Of a DNA stretch of 64,000 nt, positions 25,739 through 34,803 are shown one piece after another (the first letter of the stretch is position 1; the number at the start of each line of letters is the position of its first letter). This DNA is from Virgibacillus sp. LDC-1. GTDB lineage: Bacteria > Bacillota > Bacilli > Bacillales > Amphibacillaceae. Under the pieces are notes generated by a model. That model was not told the DNA's origin. It ran no database searches and worked only from the letters and a program-made list of their open reading frames with translations. The translations under genes and the position numbers were made by a program. The stretch lies in contig NZ_JARUVL010000003.1 in the NCBI RefSeq assembly GCF_030137545.1, forward strand, positions 179,849-243,848, written 5' to 3'.

Positions 25739-26230
25739 ATGTTTCAAGTATCATCATACACCGGAAACAAAGCAAAAGATTATGATCTTGTCATTAATCA
25801 ATTAAAGGCATTAACTGAAGGAGAACACGATGAAATTGCTAATCTAGCGAATGCAGCAGCATTATTAAATCAGTTTTTAGAGGAAATTAATTGGGTTGGC
25901 TTTTATTTATGGAAAGAGGAAGAATTAGTCCTTGGTCCTTTTCAAGGACTACCAGCATGTATTCGTATTCCTTCCGGAAAAGGAGTATGTGGTACTGCCC
26001 TTTCTACACAAACTACAATGCGAGTCGCAAATGTGGATGAATTCCCAGGGCATATCGCATGTGACAGTGCAAGTAAATCAGAAATTGTCATTCCGATGTA
26101 TATTCATGATTCTATTTATGGTGTGCTTGATATTGATAGCCCCATTATAAATCGATTCGATGAAATCGATCAAACCTATTTAGAGAAATTTGTTCTTGTT
26201 TTATGTAATGCGCTTGAAAAACAAAAGTAA
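25739..26230 (+). CDS. msrC: free methionine-(R)-sulfoxide reductase, GAF type
   Basis: A 163-residue GAF-fold enzyme that reduces free methionine R-sulfoxide through thiols. INWVGFYLWKEEELVLGPFQ and GKGVCGTALSTQTTMRV precede the catalytic HIACDSASKSEIVIPM. The cysteines in GVCGTA and HIACD correspond to Cys84 and Cys118 of the E. coli enzyme. The third Cys (94) is absent, as in many homologues. I start at the ATG at 25739, with AGAGGAA 8 nt upstream. The longer frame to 25598 is AT-rich noncoding sequence. It is B. subtilis ytsP in the same context before rpsD. Confidence 0.93.
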   Translation: MFQVSSYTGNKAKDYDLVINQLKALTEGEHDEIANLANAAALLNQFLEEINWVGFYLWKEEELVLGPFQGLPACIRIPSGKGVCGTALSTQTTMRVANVDEFPGHIACDSASKSEIVIPMYIHDSIYGVLDIDSPIINRFDEIDQTYLEKFVLVLCNALEKQK

Positions 26231-26309
26231 TATATAAAGATTAAATCGTTTCATATTCTATTGAAGAATTACATTCTATCTTAAATTCTAAAAAATCCGT
26301 TAGCATTTG

Positions 26310-26338
26310 TTGACTTCTGGTAGATAAAATTATATACT
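26310..26338 (+). promoter_or_regulatory. sigma-A promoter of rpsD
   Basis: TTGACT (26310-26315), 17 bp, TATACT (26333-26338): a near-consensus promoter. The start site near 26345 leaves a leader of about 187 nt before rpsD. Confidence 0.8.
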
Positions 26339-26344
26339 ATTCTT

Positions 26345-26531
26345 TGTGTAAAATAATTAAGTAGCCTTAGTGAACCGCCGCTTGGTTCCCATTTTGTTCC
26401 TCGTATGAGAAGAGGTGTATCGCGTAACTCTTAGCTGCTGGAGCGATGGTACATGAAAACAAAATGGACAACGGAAAGGGACACGGTCGCGTTATTTTAT
26501 GCAAAATAACATATAAAGGAGGAAATGTCCT
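26345..26531 (+). promoter_or_regulatory. rpsD leader, probable S4 autoregulatory RNA
   Basis: The long leader can fold extensively. CCATTTTGTT (26389-26398) pairs perfectly with AACAAAATGG (26458-26467), closing a large domain. GTTATTTT and AAAATAAC (26493-26512) make a hairpin just ahead of AAAGGAGG. In B. subtilis the rpsD leader binds S4 to repress translation (known). That this leader forms the same pseudoknot is inference. Confidence 0.65.
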
Positions 26532-27134
26532 ATGGCACGTTATACTGGACCGATTTGGAAAAAATCACGTCGTCTTGGCATTTCATTAACTGGAACTGGG
26601 AAAGAGCTTGATAAGCGCCCTTACGCTCCTGGTCAACACGGAGCAAACCAACGTAGAAAGATCTCTGAATATGGCTTGCAACAACAAGAGAAGCAAAAGC
26701 TTCGCTTCATGTACGGATTGAACGAGCGTCAATTCCGCAACCTATTCAACAAAGCTGGTAAAATGAAAGGTGTTCATGGTGAAAACTTCATGGTACTATT
26801 GGAATCTCGCCTTGATAACCTTGTTTACCGTATGGGGCTTGCACGTACACGCAGACAAGCTCGTCAATTAGTTAACCATGGTCACATCACTGTTGATGGA
26901 TCTCGCGTAGATATCCCATCATACCAAATGAAGCCTGGTCAAACAATTGGCCTTCGTGAAAAAGCGAAAAACCTTGATATCATTAAAGAAGCTGTTGAAA
27001 TTAACAACTTCGTACCAGAATACGTTTCATTTAACGCTGATAGCTTAGAAGGAACATTCACTCGTCTTCCTGAGCGTTCTGAGCTTCCAGCAGAAATCAA
27101 CGAAGCACTTATCGTTGAATTCTACTCACGTTAA
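26532..27134 (+). CDS. rpsD: 30S ribosomal protein S4
   Basis: A primary 16S rRNA-binding protein of the small subunit that also feeds back on its own leader. The 200-residue protein starts [20 protein letters not shown] and contains the S4 domain (about 90-155), with [20 protein letters not shown] and [17 protein letters not shown]. It has a perfect AAAGGAGG Shine-Dalgarno and is monocistronic with a strong terminator. This is the zinc-free (Cys-less) type. Confidence 0.98.
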   Translation: MARYTGPIWKKSRRLGISLTGTGKELDKRPYAPGQHGANQRRKISEYGLQQQEKQKLRFMYGLNERQFRNLFNKAGKMKGVHGENFMVLLESRLDNLVYRMGLARTRRQARQLVNHGHITVDGSRVDIPSYQMKPGQTIGLREKAKNLDIIKEAVEINNFVPEYVSFNADSLEGTFTRLPERSELPAEINEALIVEFYSR

Positions 27135-27144
27135 TAATTTTTAT

Positions 27145-27190
27145 AAACCCCTCTTAATCCTACACACTCGGATTAAGAGGGGTTTTTCTG
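27145..27190 (+). terminator. terminator after rpsD
   Basis: AAACCCCTCTTAATCC (27145-27160) and GGATTAAGAGGGGTTT (27170-27185) form a 16-bp perfect stem ending in a T run. Confidence 0.95.
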
Positions 27191-27282
27191 TTTAAAAGAA
27201 GCAGCTACCTATCAGGTGATACAAAAAATACTTCACTTCTTCATAATTCGTTTTAATAGCTCTATGCAAATGTTTTCTATGA

Positions 27283-27316
27283 ATTGAAAAACCTCGTAAT
27301 GCTTGCACATTACGAG
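27283..27316 (-). terminator. terminator after tyrS
   Basis: CTCGTAATG (27293-27301) and CATTACGAG (27308-27316) form a 9-bp stem. On the minus strand GTTTTTC follows. Confidence 0.8.
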
Positions 27317-27355
27317 ATTCCAAAACAACGCTTATTTATTTTTCACAAATATAGT

Positions 27356-28627
27356 TTACTGAAATCGAATTAGGAAATACTTTTTCTTTCCTCTTCGAAT
27401 AATGATAAAGGTATCTTCTATTCGATCTGCTTTATCTAGTGTGTATGCAACATCCTGTTGTCTTTCACCATTAATGTAAATCGCACCATTTGAAATATCC
27501 TCTCTTGCTTGGCGCTTGGAGGGTGAGATTGATGCTTGCACAAGCAAATCTACTAAGCCAATAGCTTCTTTCTCCATTTCAAATGTTGGCACATCCTTAA
27601 AGCCTTGTTTAATTTCATCTACAGATAACTGCTTTAAATCACCACTAAATAGGGATTCCGTAATCCGTTGTGCTTGCATTAAAGCTGCTTCTCCATGTAC
27701 TGTCTTTGTCATTTCCTCTGCAAGACGTTTTTGCGCAACACGATTTTCTGGTCTGTTTTTCACTTCTTCCTCTAGCTCTGAAAGGACTTCATCAGAAAGG
27801 AACGTAAAGTAGCGCAAAAATTTAAGGACATCACGATCATCTGTATTCACCCAAAACTGAAAAAACTCATACGGACTCGTTTTTTCAGGATCCAGCCAAA
27901 TGGCACCTCCAGCTGTTTTCCCAAATTTCGTTCCATCCGCTTTTGTAATAAGTGGAACTGTAAGTCCGAACACCTTTACTTCTTCGTCAAGGTTTTCTCT
28001 GGAGCGTCGAATCAATTCCATTCCAGCCGTAATGTTTCCCCATTGGTCACTTCCACCAACTTGTAATGTACAGCCTTCTTCTTCATAAAGCTTTAAATAG
28101 TCAAGTGACTGTAAAAGCATGTAGCTAAACTCTGTATAAGAGATCCCCTGCTCAATTCGTGCAGAAACGGATTCTTTTGCAAGCATGTAGTTAATGCTAA
28201 AAAATTTACCCGCATCACGTAAAAAGTCAATCACTGTCATTTTCGTTAACCAATCATGATTATTCCTGGCAACGACCGGATTTTCTCCCTTATCAAATTC
28301 AACTAGTTTAGCAATTTGTTCTTTAATTTTATTCGCATAGCCTTCCACTACCTCCGCGGTATTTAATGAACGCTCGGAATTGCGACCACTTGGATCGCCA
28401 ATCATTCCCGTACCACCACCAACAAGGGCAATTGGACGATGGCCTGCTTTTTGAAATCGTTTAAGTATCGTGATTGGCAATAAATGGCCAATGTGTAAAC
28501 TATCTGCTGTTGGGTCAAATCCACAATAAAGCGTCACTTGATTCTCATTTAAATGCTTTCGAAGTCCATCCATATCTGTTGCTTGATTAATTAAGCCACG
28601 CTTTTCTAAATCCTGTAAAATATCCAT
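27356..28627 (-). CDS. tyrS: tyrosyl-tRNA synthetase
   Basis: Class I synthetase that charges tRNA-Tyr. The 423-residue protein has YCGFDPTADSLHIGHLLP with the HIGH signature near 45, and GGGTGMIGDPSGRNSER. Near residue 230 is the KMSKS-like loop KADGTKFGKTAGGAIWLD. A C-terminal S4-type RNA-binding domain carries SPSKRQAREDISNGAIYING. AAAGGAGAG precedes the ATG. Expression is controlled by the tyrosine T-box upstream (28693-28925). Confidence 0.97.
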   Translation of the reverse strand: MDILQDLEKRGLINQATDMDGLRKHLNENQVTLYCGFDPTADSLHIGHLLPITILKRFQKAGHRPIALVGGGTGMIGDPSGRNSERSLNTAEVVEGYANKIKEQIAKLVEFDKGENPVVARNNHDWLTKMTVIDFLRDAGKFFSINYMLAKESVSARIEQGISYTEFSYMLLQSLDYLKLYEEEGCTLQVGGSDQWGNITAGMELIRRSRENLDEEVKVFGLTVPLITKADGTKFGKTAGGAIWLDPEKTSPYEFFQFWVNTDDRDVLKFLRYFTFLSDEVLSELEEEVKNRPENRVAQKRLAEEMTKTVHGEAALMQAQRITESLFSGDLKQLSVDEIKQGFKDVPTFEMEKEAIGLVDLLVQASISPSKRQAREDISNGAIYINGERQQDVAYTLDKADRIEDTFIIIRRGKKKYFLIRFQ

Positions 28628-28692
28628 TCTTTACTCTCCTTTAAAATAGAATTTCATCCTTTTTCTTGATCGGATTTGTGAAACGAAGAAAT

Positions 28693-28925
28693 CAAAAAAA
28701 GCCCTTCCCTATAAAAAGGGACGAGCTTCTACACGCGGTACCACCCTTGTTGCAATTTAATTGCCACTTTGGTATTGATAACGATGCAAAACACCGTCTT
28801 TTCATGTCCTATGACATGAAAAGAAGCTCCAGATTGTAATTCGTTAGCAAATATATATCGACTTCCACCAACCGTCGACTCTCTTGGATAGGGATTTGCA
28901 TCACTACTGCGATCTTTCTCAGCTA
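28693..28925 (-). promoter_or_regulatory. tyrosine T-box riboswitch of tyrS
   Basis: The minus strand carries the T-box core GGGTGGTACCGCG (28746-28734), followed by a terminator hairpin and a run of seven T (28697-28691). Upstream is a long stem I with the AGAGAG-type motif near 28881. A TAC triplet at 28838-28836, inside CGAATTACAATCTGG, fits a tyrosine specifier. Uncharged tRNA-Tyr would stabilise the antiterminator. I see -10-like TATACT at 28941-28936 but no good -35. Confidence 0.9.
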
Positions 28926-29006
28926 TTGAATATAAAGTATAATATATTCTTACCACATCTCCATATAAAAAGCAATTTTTTTCTATACCTTCTCCACTTA
29001 ACCGTA

Positions 29007-29015
29007 TGGTATAAT
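29007..29015 (+). promoter_or_regulatory. extended -10 promoter of the PBP gene
   Basis: TGGTATAAT is an extended -10 with a perfect TATAAT (29010-29015) about 29 bp ahead of the GTG start. No clear -35 is seen. Confidence 0.5.
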
Positions 29016-29043
29016 AAATATTGGAATTTTAGGAGGTTTTATA

Positions 29044-31989
29044 GTGGATTTCAAAAAATGGAGTAAACAAGCTTACCATAAAATAATATCACTTTGGCGT
29101 ACTGGGAAACTCCAACGCTCATCGAGAATTACCTATGATGTTGTTTGGAATGTTATTCTCTTCTTCCTCATCATCGGATTTATTGGTGGTTTTTTTGGTC
29201 TTGGCCTAGGTGCAGGCTACTTTGCTGCACTCGTGAAGGATGAACCTATCCGTAGCTATGAAAGCATGGAAAAAGACATATACAATTACGAAGAAACGTC
29301 CAAGCTATATTTTGCTAATAACGTCTATATTGCAGACATTAGCTCAGATCTACATAGAGAAGAGACATCATTGGAAAATGTGGCGCCAATATTAATCGAT
29401 GCCGTAATCGCTACAGAAGACGAATATTTTAACGAACATAAAGGAGTCGTTCCAAAAGCGATTGTTCGTGCAATCATTCAAGAAGTACTTAATATGGACA
29501 TGAAATCTGGTGGAAGCACGCTCACGCAGCAGCTGATTAAAAATCAAATCTTAACAAATGAAGTTTCATTTGAACGTAAAGCAAAGGAAATTCTTCTTGC
29601 CTTACGATTAGAACAATTCTTTGAAAAGGATCAAATTCTGGAAGCCTATTTAAATATTGTTCCATATGGAAGAGATGCATCAGGTCGTAACATTGCAGGT
29701 ATCCAAACCGCTGCACAAGGTATATTCGGTGTTAATGCTAAAGAACTGAATTTACCACAAGCGGCCTTTCTTGCAGGAATGCCACAAAGCCCGTATCAAT
29801 ATACACCGTTTAAAAATAGCGGCGGTCTAAAAGATAAAAAAGGATTGGAATATGGAATAAACCGAATGAAAATCGTTTTAAAACGAATGTATGAAGAAGG
29901 GTTTATTGCCTCTGAAAAAGAATATAAAGATGCTTTAGCTTATGATATTACAGCTGATTTTACGAAGCAGGTGAAAAAGTCCAGCGATAAATATCAATAT
30001 GTTATTGATGAACTGGAGCTTCGCGCTGAACCAATTATAAAAACATATCTTGCAAAACAAGATGGTCATACAGAAGAAGACCTTAAAAAAGATAAAGAAT
30101 TAAATGAGAAATACGATATTTTAGCAAGACGAAGCTTGAAAATGGATGGATATCGAGTTCATTCTACGATCGATAAAAAGATATTTGATGTTTTTCAAGA
30201 TGTGGCCAAAAACTATAAACATTACGGACCGGATCGTACCATTCAAGAAAAAAATGGGGAAACTGGTAAGATTGAAACGGTGAAAGATCCTGTGCAAGCT
30301 GGTGCAATGCTGATAGAAAATAATACGGGAAGAATCATTAGCTTCGTTGGTGGTCGAGGGTATTCGACAGAAAAAAGGCTTGGCCAAGTGAATTTTGCTA
30401 CCCGTACAATGCGACAAACTGGAAGTACTATTAAGCCGGTGCTAGACTATGCACCAGCTATGGAAATGGGAGTTGTTCAACCTGGAACACCTATTGCGGA
30501 TATTGATACAAAATTAATTCCTGTGCCTGGTTATCCGTATGGGAAGCCTGGAAACTATGGGGAAGGCTTTCATGGTATCGTTTCTGCGCGTACTGCTTTA
30601 GAAAAATCGTATAATATTCCAGCTGCTCGAACATATTCCAAAATACTTCATGCTGATCCCGTTGGAACGTATTTAGAGAAAATGGGAGTTTCAACTTTAA
30701 CGGCAGAGGATCATGAAAATATCTCGATGTCTTTAGGTTCAGGCGATATTAGTGTAGAAGAAAACACGAACATGTATACAACCTTTGGAAACGGGGGTAA
30801 ATTTGTTGACGGGTACATGATTGAAAAAATTACGACAAAAGATGGAAAGGTCATTTATGAACATAAGCCAGAACCCGTCAAAGTGCTTTCACCACAAACG
30901 AATTATTTAACAATTGATATGATGCGTGATGTCATTAATTCAGGAACTGCTGCTTCTTTACGCTCATACTTAAAATATGGTGGAGTTGATTGGGCAGGAA
31001 AAACAGGAACAACAAACGATTATAAAGATGCTTGGTTTGTTGCAACTAATCCAAATATTACGATGGGCGCATGGATTGGTTATGATTCCAATGAGAGCTT
31101 GAAATATTGCCCTGGATGCACCTATAGTTATAGTCAGCGTAATATAAAGCTTTGGGCAGAGCTTATCAATGCTGCTACCAAAGTTAACCCTGAACTACTT
31201 GCACCAAAAGAACGATTTAGCCGACCAAGTGGAGTCGTGTCGCGGAGCTATTGTGGTATATCTGGTCTATTACCATCCGAGCTCTGTCAAGAAGCTGGAC
31301 TAGTAAAAACAGATTTATTTAATGCAAAGTATGTTCCAAAGAAAAGAGATGACAGCTTAATTAGAGGCTCTTTCGTTAAGGTGAATGGTAAATCGGTAGT
31401 AGCAGGACCAAATACTCCAAAGGAGTTTGTTAATGGAGACGGATTAACCTTTAATCCAGCATGGTTAAAACGAGAAGGTTATGATAAGTTAAGTGACTTG
31501 TCCGTGCTTTTCCCAAGATCAGACCGGGAGAAATGGGAAAAGATTGGATTACCAAAAGGTGATTTAGGCGGCAAAGTGAAAGACGACGGAAAAGCTCCAG
31601 TAGCTCCTAGCTCGCTAGGAAAATCCGGCAATAAACTAGCGTGGAAAAAATCGTCGAGTAAGGATGTTGTTGGATATCGTGTGTATAGAAAAACAAAACC
31701 CGATGGAAACTACTCTCTGATCGGTAGCACAACCGACACGAGCTTATCAATATCTAGTAATCCAGCACTCTATCAAGTAAAGGCTGTCGATTACTTTGGA
31801 CTTGAATCCAATGCATCTAAAGAGTTAATGATTGGAAAGTTTCCTGATCCTGATAAAGAAAAACCAGAAAAACCTAAACCAGATGATCCAAAAAAGGATG
31901 AAGACAAAGACAATGGTAATGAAAAGGATCCAGGCAATGGAGAAGAAGGTTCACCACCAACAGATCCCGGGTCAGGAGATAATAATTAA
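29044..31989 (+). CDS. class A penicillin-binding protein (transglycosylase/transpeptidase)
   Basis: Bifunctional peptidoglycan synthase of the PBP1A family, 981 residues, membrane-anchored by a helix at about 34-62. The GT51 domain has the catalytic Glu125 in EDEYFNEHKG and GGSTLTQQLIKNQ near 157. The transpeptidase domain carries STIK (Ser461, Lys464), SYN at 522-524 and KTGT at 653-656. A fibronectin type III-like module follows (about 855-925). A Pro-, Asp- and Lys-rich disordered tail (about 935-981) ends the protein. The start is GTG with TTAGGAGG upstream. It is divergent from the tyrS T-box. The FN3 module resembles PonA of B. subtilis, but orthology is not certain. Confidence 0.93.
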   Translation: MDFKKWSKQAYHKIISLWRTGKLQRSSRITYDVVWNVILFFLIIGFIGGFFGLGLGAGYFAALVKDEPIRSYESMEKDIYNYEETSKLYFANNVYIADISSDLHREETSLENVAPILIDAVIATEDEYFNEHKGVVPKAIVRAIIQEVLNMDMKSGGSTLTQQLIKNQILTNEVSFERKAKEILLALRLEQFFEKDQILEAYLNIVPYGRDASGRNIAGIQTAAQGIFGVNAKELNLPQAAFLAGMPQSPYQYTPFKNSGGLKDKKGLEYGINRMKIVLKRMYEEGFIASEKEYKDALAYDITADFTKQVKKSSDKYQYVIDELELRAEPIIKTYLAKQDGHTEEDLKKDKELNEKYDILARRSLKMDGYRVHSTIDKKIFDVFQDVAKNYKHYGPDRTIQEKNGETGKIETVKDPVQAGAMLIENNTGRIISFVGGRGYSTEKRLGQVNFATRTMRQTGSTIKPVLDYAPAMEMGVVQPGTPIADIDTKLIPVPGYPYGKPGNYGEGFHGIVSARTALEKSYNIPAARTYSKILHADPVGTYLEKMGVSTLTAEDHENISMSLGSGDISVEENTNMYTTFGNGGKFVDGYMIEKITTKDGKVIYEHKPEPVKVLSPQTNYLTIDMMRDVINSGTAASLRSYLKYGGVDWAGKTGTTNDYKDAWFVATNPNITMGAWIGYDSNESLKYCPGCTYSYSQRNIKLWAELINAATKVNPELLAPKERFSRPSGVVSRSYCGISGLLPSELCQEAGLVKTDLFNAKYVPKKRDDSLIRGSFVKVNGKSVVAGPNTPKEFVNGDGLTFNPAWLKREGYDKLSDLSVLFPRSDREKWEKIGLPKGDLGGKVKDDGKAPVAPSSLGKSGNKLAWKKSSSKDVVGYRVYRKTKPDGNYSLIGSTTDTSLSISSNPALYQVKAVDYFGLESNASKELMIGKFPDPDKEKPEKPKPDDPKKDEDKDNGNEKDPGNGEEGSPPTDPGSGDNN

Positions 31990-32005
31990 ATAACGATTAC
32001 ATTTT

Positions 32006-32032
32006 GAAGAGGGGACCCCCCTCTTCTTTTTA
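32006..32032 (+). terminator. terminator after the PBP gene
   Basis: GAAGAGGGG (32006-32014) and CCCCTCTTC (32018-32026) with TTTTT following. Confidence 0.9.
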
Positions 32033-32112
32033 TGAAAAAATAGTTCTACGTTCATTTAAATAGTTTTTCAAAATATTCATAGTAATTACTAAAAAAACAT
32101 CTCGTTATCCTG

Positions 32113-32240
32113 TATAATAAAAAATGAAACATCAATCGGTTGTTTTTCATCTCCACCCGATTGTTACATGAAAAATTTCTGATGTTTCTATCCCCATAAC
32201 CCCCTCTCTTTCTTCGCTTACTTAGCGAGAGTGGGGTTTA
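32113..32240 (+). promoter_or_regulatory. structured leader with internal terminator upstream of acuA
   Basis: After a perfect TATAAT (32113-32118) the sequence forms a nested stem. GAAACATC (32126-32133) pairs with GATGTTTC (32181-32188), and CAATCGG (32133-32139) pairs with CCGATTG (32157-32163). Next comes an intrinsic-terminator-like hairpin: CCCCCTCTC (32200-32208) with GAGAGTGGGG (32227-32236), then TTTATT. It ends 50 nt before acuA. The layout resembles an aptamer followed by a terminator. It matches no riboswitch class I can name, and the -35 is poor. Confidence 0.5.
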
Positions 32241-32290
32241 TTACAAGGTGATAAAAGCATAGGCGGATTATTTTAATAGGTGGTGACATA

Positions 32291-32944
32291 GTGAAGCATA
32301 AGAAGGCATATCATTCTATCACACGCTATACAGAAAATGAACCAATAATATTAGAGGGTCCACTCTCCTCTAAAGAGTTAGCAAGCTATCAGTTCCATGG
32401 ACAACTAACTGCGTTTCGTCCACCAGACAAACAGTTCGAGGCAATTAAACAGATTGCTGATTTTCCTGAAGGACGTATTATTATTGCTCGATGCAAGGAT
32501 GTTATTATTGGGTATGTTACTTACCTTCACCCAGACCCACTTGAACGCTGGTCAACATACAAGATGGATGATTTAATCGTGCTTGGAGCGATAGAAGTAG
32601 TACCGGAATTCCGTGGGTATAAAATCGCTTCTGGACTATTAGAGGTTTCAATGATGGACGATTTCATGGAAAATTATATCGTTATATCCACTGAATACTA
32701 TTGGCATTGGGATTTAGAAGGGACAAAGCTAAGTATCTGGAATTATCGTAAGATCATGGAAAAAATGATGGCTGCAGGCGGCTTAAAACCAGCACCAACG
32801 GACGATCCAGAAATTATCTCGCACCCAGCAAACTGCCTAATGGTACGAATCGGAAAAAATGTACCCGCTGCTTCTATAAAGAAATTCGATGAGCTGCGAT
32901 TTTTACAGCGGAAGAAATACCGTAGCATGAGAGGAGGATTTTAA
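32291..32944 (+). CDS. acuA: protein N-acetyltransferase AcuA (GNAT)
   Basis: Acetylates the active-site lysine of acetyl-CoA synthetase AcsA and thereby switches it off (known for B. subtilis). The 217-residue GNAT protein contains the acetyl-CoA-binding strand-loop LGAIEVVPEFRGYKIASGLL near residue 97. The start is GTG with GGTGGTGA upstream. Its stop overlaps the acuB start by one base. Unlike B. subtilis, acsA is not divergent next to it, since a PBP gene occupies that place. Confidence 0.93.
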   Translation: MKHKKAYHSITRYTENEPIILEGPLSSKELASYQFHGQLTAFRPPDKQFEAIKQIADFPEGRIIIARCKDVIIGYVTYLHPDPLERWSTYKMDDLIVLGAIEVVPEFRGYKIASGLLEVSMMDDFMENYIVISTEYYWHWDLEGTKLSIWNYRKIMEKMMAAGGLKPAPTDDPEIISHPANCLMVRIGKNVPAASIKKFDELRFLQRKKYRSMRGGF

Positions 32945-33591
32945 TGCTTGTAGAAGAAATTATGAAAACAGACGTCGTTACCTTACCACCGAATGCCCCA
33001 ATTAAGGAAGCGCTTCATCTATTACAAACGCATCGCATTCGTCATATTCCTATTGTCAATACGAAGAAACAGGTAATTGGTATTGTTTCTGATCGAGATG
33101 TTCGTGATGCAAGCCCATCCATTTTTGATACAACCTCAGATAATTCGGCGCTAAGCAATGAAATTCAAACGATTATGAGTAAGCCTGTAGTGACTGTACA
33201 TCCACTTGACCTTGTTGAAGAAATCGCAAGTATTTTTTATGACGAAGAATTTGCCTCGCTTCCTGTCGTTCAGAACAATCAATTGGTCGGGATAGTTACG
33301 GAGAAGGATATGCTGTACACATTGATTCAACTAACTGGAACGCATGTTCAAAGCTCTCATATCGAAGTAAAAGTGCCACATCGCCCAGGAATCCTTCCTG
33401 AGGTTACTGCGATTTTTGGAAAACGAAAAACGAATATTGTTTCTGTTTTAATTTATCCATATAAAGATGATCCGAACTTTAAGATTTTAGTTTTCCGTAT
33501 CCAAACGATGAATCCACTTCCGGTTATTCAAGATTTAAAGAAAGCTGGCTATGAATTAATGTGGCCAAACAACGTGGAGGATAATGTATGA
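32944..33591 (+). CDS. acuB: AcuB, CBS and ACT domain protein
   Basis: A 215-residue protein with two CBS domains (about 1-135; MKTDVVTLPPNAPIKEAL, IGIVSDRDVRD, VGIVTEKDML). A C-terminal ACT domain follows (about 140-210; VPHRPGILPEVTAIF). CBS pairs usually bind adenine nucleotides, so AcuB may tune the acetylation switch to energy state (inference). It overlaps acuA by one base and acuC by four bases, a tightly coupled operon. Confidence 0.93.
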   Translation: MLVEEIMKTDVVTLPPNAPIKEALHLLQTHRIRHIPIVNTKKQVIGIVSDRDVRDASPSIFDTTSDNSALSNEIQTIMSKPVVTVHPLDLVEEIASIFYDEEFASLPVVQNNQLVGIVTEKDMLYTLIQLTGTHVQSSHIEVKVPHRPGILPEVTAIFGKRKTNIVSVLIYPYKDDPNFKILVFRIQTMNPLPVIQDLKKAGYELMWPNNVEDNV

Positions 33592-34751
33592 GCGGTAATG
33601 CTTCCTTCGTTTATTCGGATGCACTCTTGAACTATCATTTTCATTCGGATCATCCTTTTAATCAAAAAAGAGTACAAATGACAAAAGAGCTGCTAGAAGC
33701 AGCACATCAATTAGATCAAACTGACATCATTCCACCGCGAAAAGCAACCGAACAGGAGCTTGCCCTTTTTCATGATCCGCAGTTTATTGAGGCGGTTAAG
33801 CAAGCAAGTAATGGAGAGCTTTCAGAAACCACAGCAGCTAAGTATGGTTTAGGAACAGAGGATACTCCAATTTTTGAGAACATGCATGAAGCTTCCTCCC
33901 TATTAGTTGGTGGTACGCTAACAGCAGTTGACGCTGTATTAGAAAAACGTTCCACACATTCACTTCATCTTGGTGGTGGCTTACATCATGGATTCAAGCA
34001 AAAAGCTTCTGGTTTTTGTATTTATAATGACGGTGCTGTAGCTATAAAATACATCCGTCAGCACTATAACTTAAAAGTACTGTATGTTGATACAGATGCG
34101 CATCACGGTGATGGCGTCCAGTGGGCGTTTTATGATGATCCAAATGTATGCACATTTTCTATCCACGAAACAGGCAGATATCTTTTTCCTGGCACTGGAA
34201 ATGTTAATGAGCGTGGAATTAAAGCAGGACATGGATATTCCTTTAATATACCGATCGATGCTTTTACGCAGGACGAATCTTTTTTACACGTTTATGAATC
34301 CGCTTTCAGAGAAATTACAGCATTTTTTCAACCAGATATTATTATTACGCAAAATGGAGCCGATGCTCATTTTCACGATCCGCTTACGCATTTAAGTGCA
34401 TCGATGCAAATATATGAACGAATTCCACAGCTTGCACATGAACTAGCACATACTTATTGTGAAGGTAGATGGGTTGCATTAGGTGGCGGTGGCTATGATA
34501 TATGGAGAGTAGTTCCACGTGCATGGGCACAAGTATGGAATGTAATGCGCTATGGTGTACCTAAATCAGGTTCATTACCCCTTTCTTGGTTAAAGAAATG
34601 GCAAAAATCAGCACCAGTGACGTTACCACGAACCTGGCAGGATCAAAGTGATACACTACCAAATATTCCACGTAAAGCCGATATTCAGGAAAAAAACGAC
34701 AAGATGCTACAAGTTGCGTTAAAGTATACAAAAGGAAGAACAAAAACTTAA
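33588..34751 (+). CDS. acuC: AcuC, class I-like lysine deacetylase
   Basis: Removes the acetyl group from AcsA and reactivates it (known for B. subtilis). The 387-residue protein has the histone-deacetylase fold. LHLGGGLHHGFKQKASGFCI holds the active-site histidines. Zinc ligands lie in VDTDAHHGDGVQWAFYDD and in QNGADAHFHDPL, and the catalytic-loop glycines are in ALGGGGYD. It is the last gene of acuABC, with a terminator following. Confidence 0.95.
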   Translation: MSGNASFVYSDALLNYHFHSDHPFNQKRVQMTKELLEAAHQLDQTDIIPPRKATEQELALFHDPQFIEAVKQASNGELSETTAAKYGLGTEDTPIFENMHEASSLLVGGTLTAVDAVLEKRSTHSLHLGGGLHHGFKQKASGFCIYNDGAVAIKYIRQHYNLKVLYVDTDAHHGDGVQWAFYDDPNVCTFSIHETGRYLFPGTGNVNERGIKAGHGYSFNIPIDAFTQDESFLHVYESAFREITAFFQPDIIITQNGADAHFHDPLTHLSASMQIYERIPQLAHELAHTYCEGRWVALGGGGYDIWRVVPRAWAQVWNVMRYGVPKSGSLPLSWLKKWQKSAPVTLPRTWQDQSDTLPNIPRKADIQEKNDKMLQVALKYTKGRTKT

Positions 34752-34762
34752 TTACTTAAGAA

Positions 34763-34797
34763 AAAAGGCTCGTCCCTTAAATAAAGGACAGCCTTTT
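34763..34797. terminator. terminator between acuC and motS
   Basis: AAAAGGCT (34763-34770) and AGCCTTTT (34790-34797) with inner TCC/GGA pairs. It is flanked by A and T tracts, so it can act on both convergent genes. Confidence 0.8.
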
Positions 34798-34803
34798 GTT
34801 TAC

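Noticed and set aside
28729..28956. 75-residue minus-strand frame upstream of tyrS
   Set aside because: It coincides with the tyrosine T-box leader and is explained by it.
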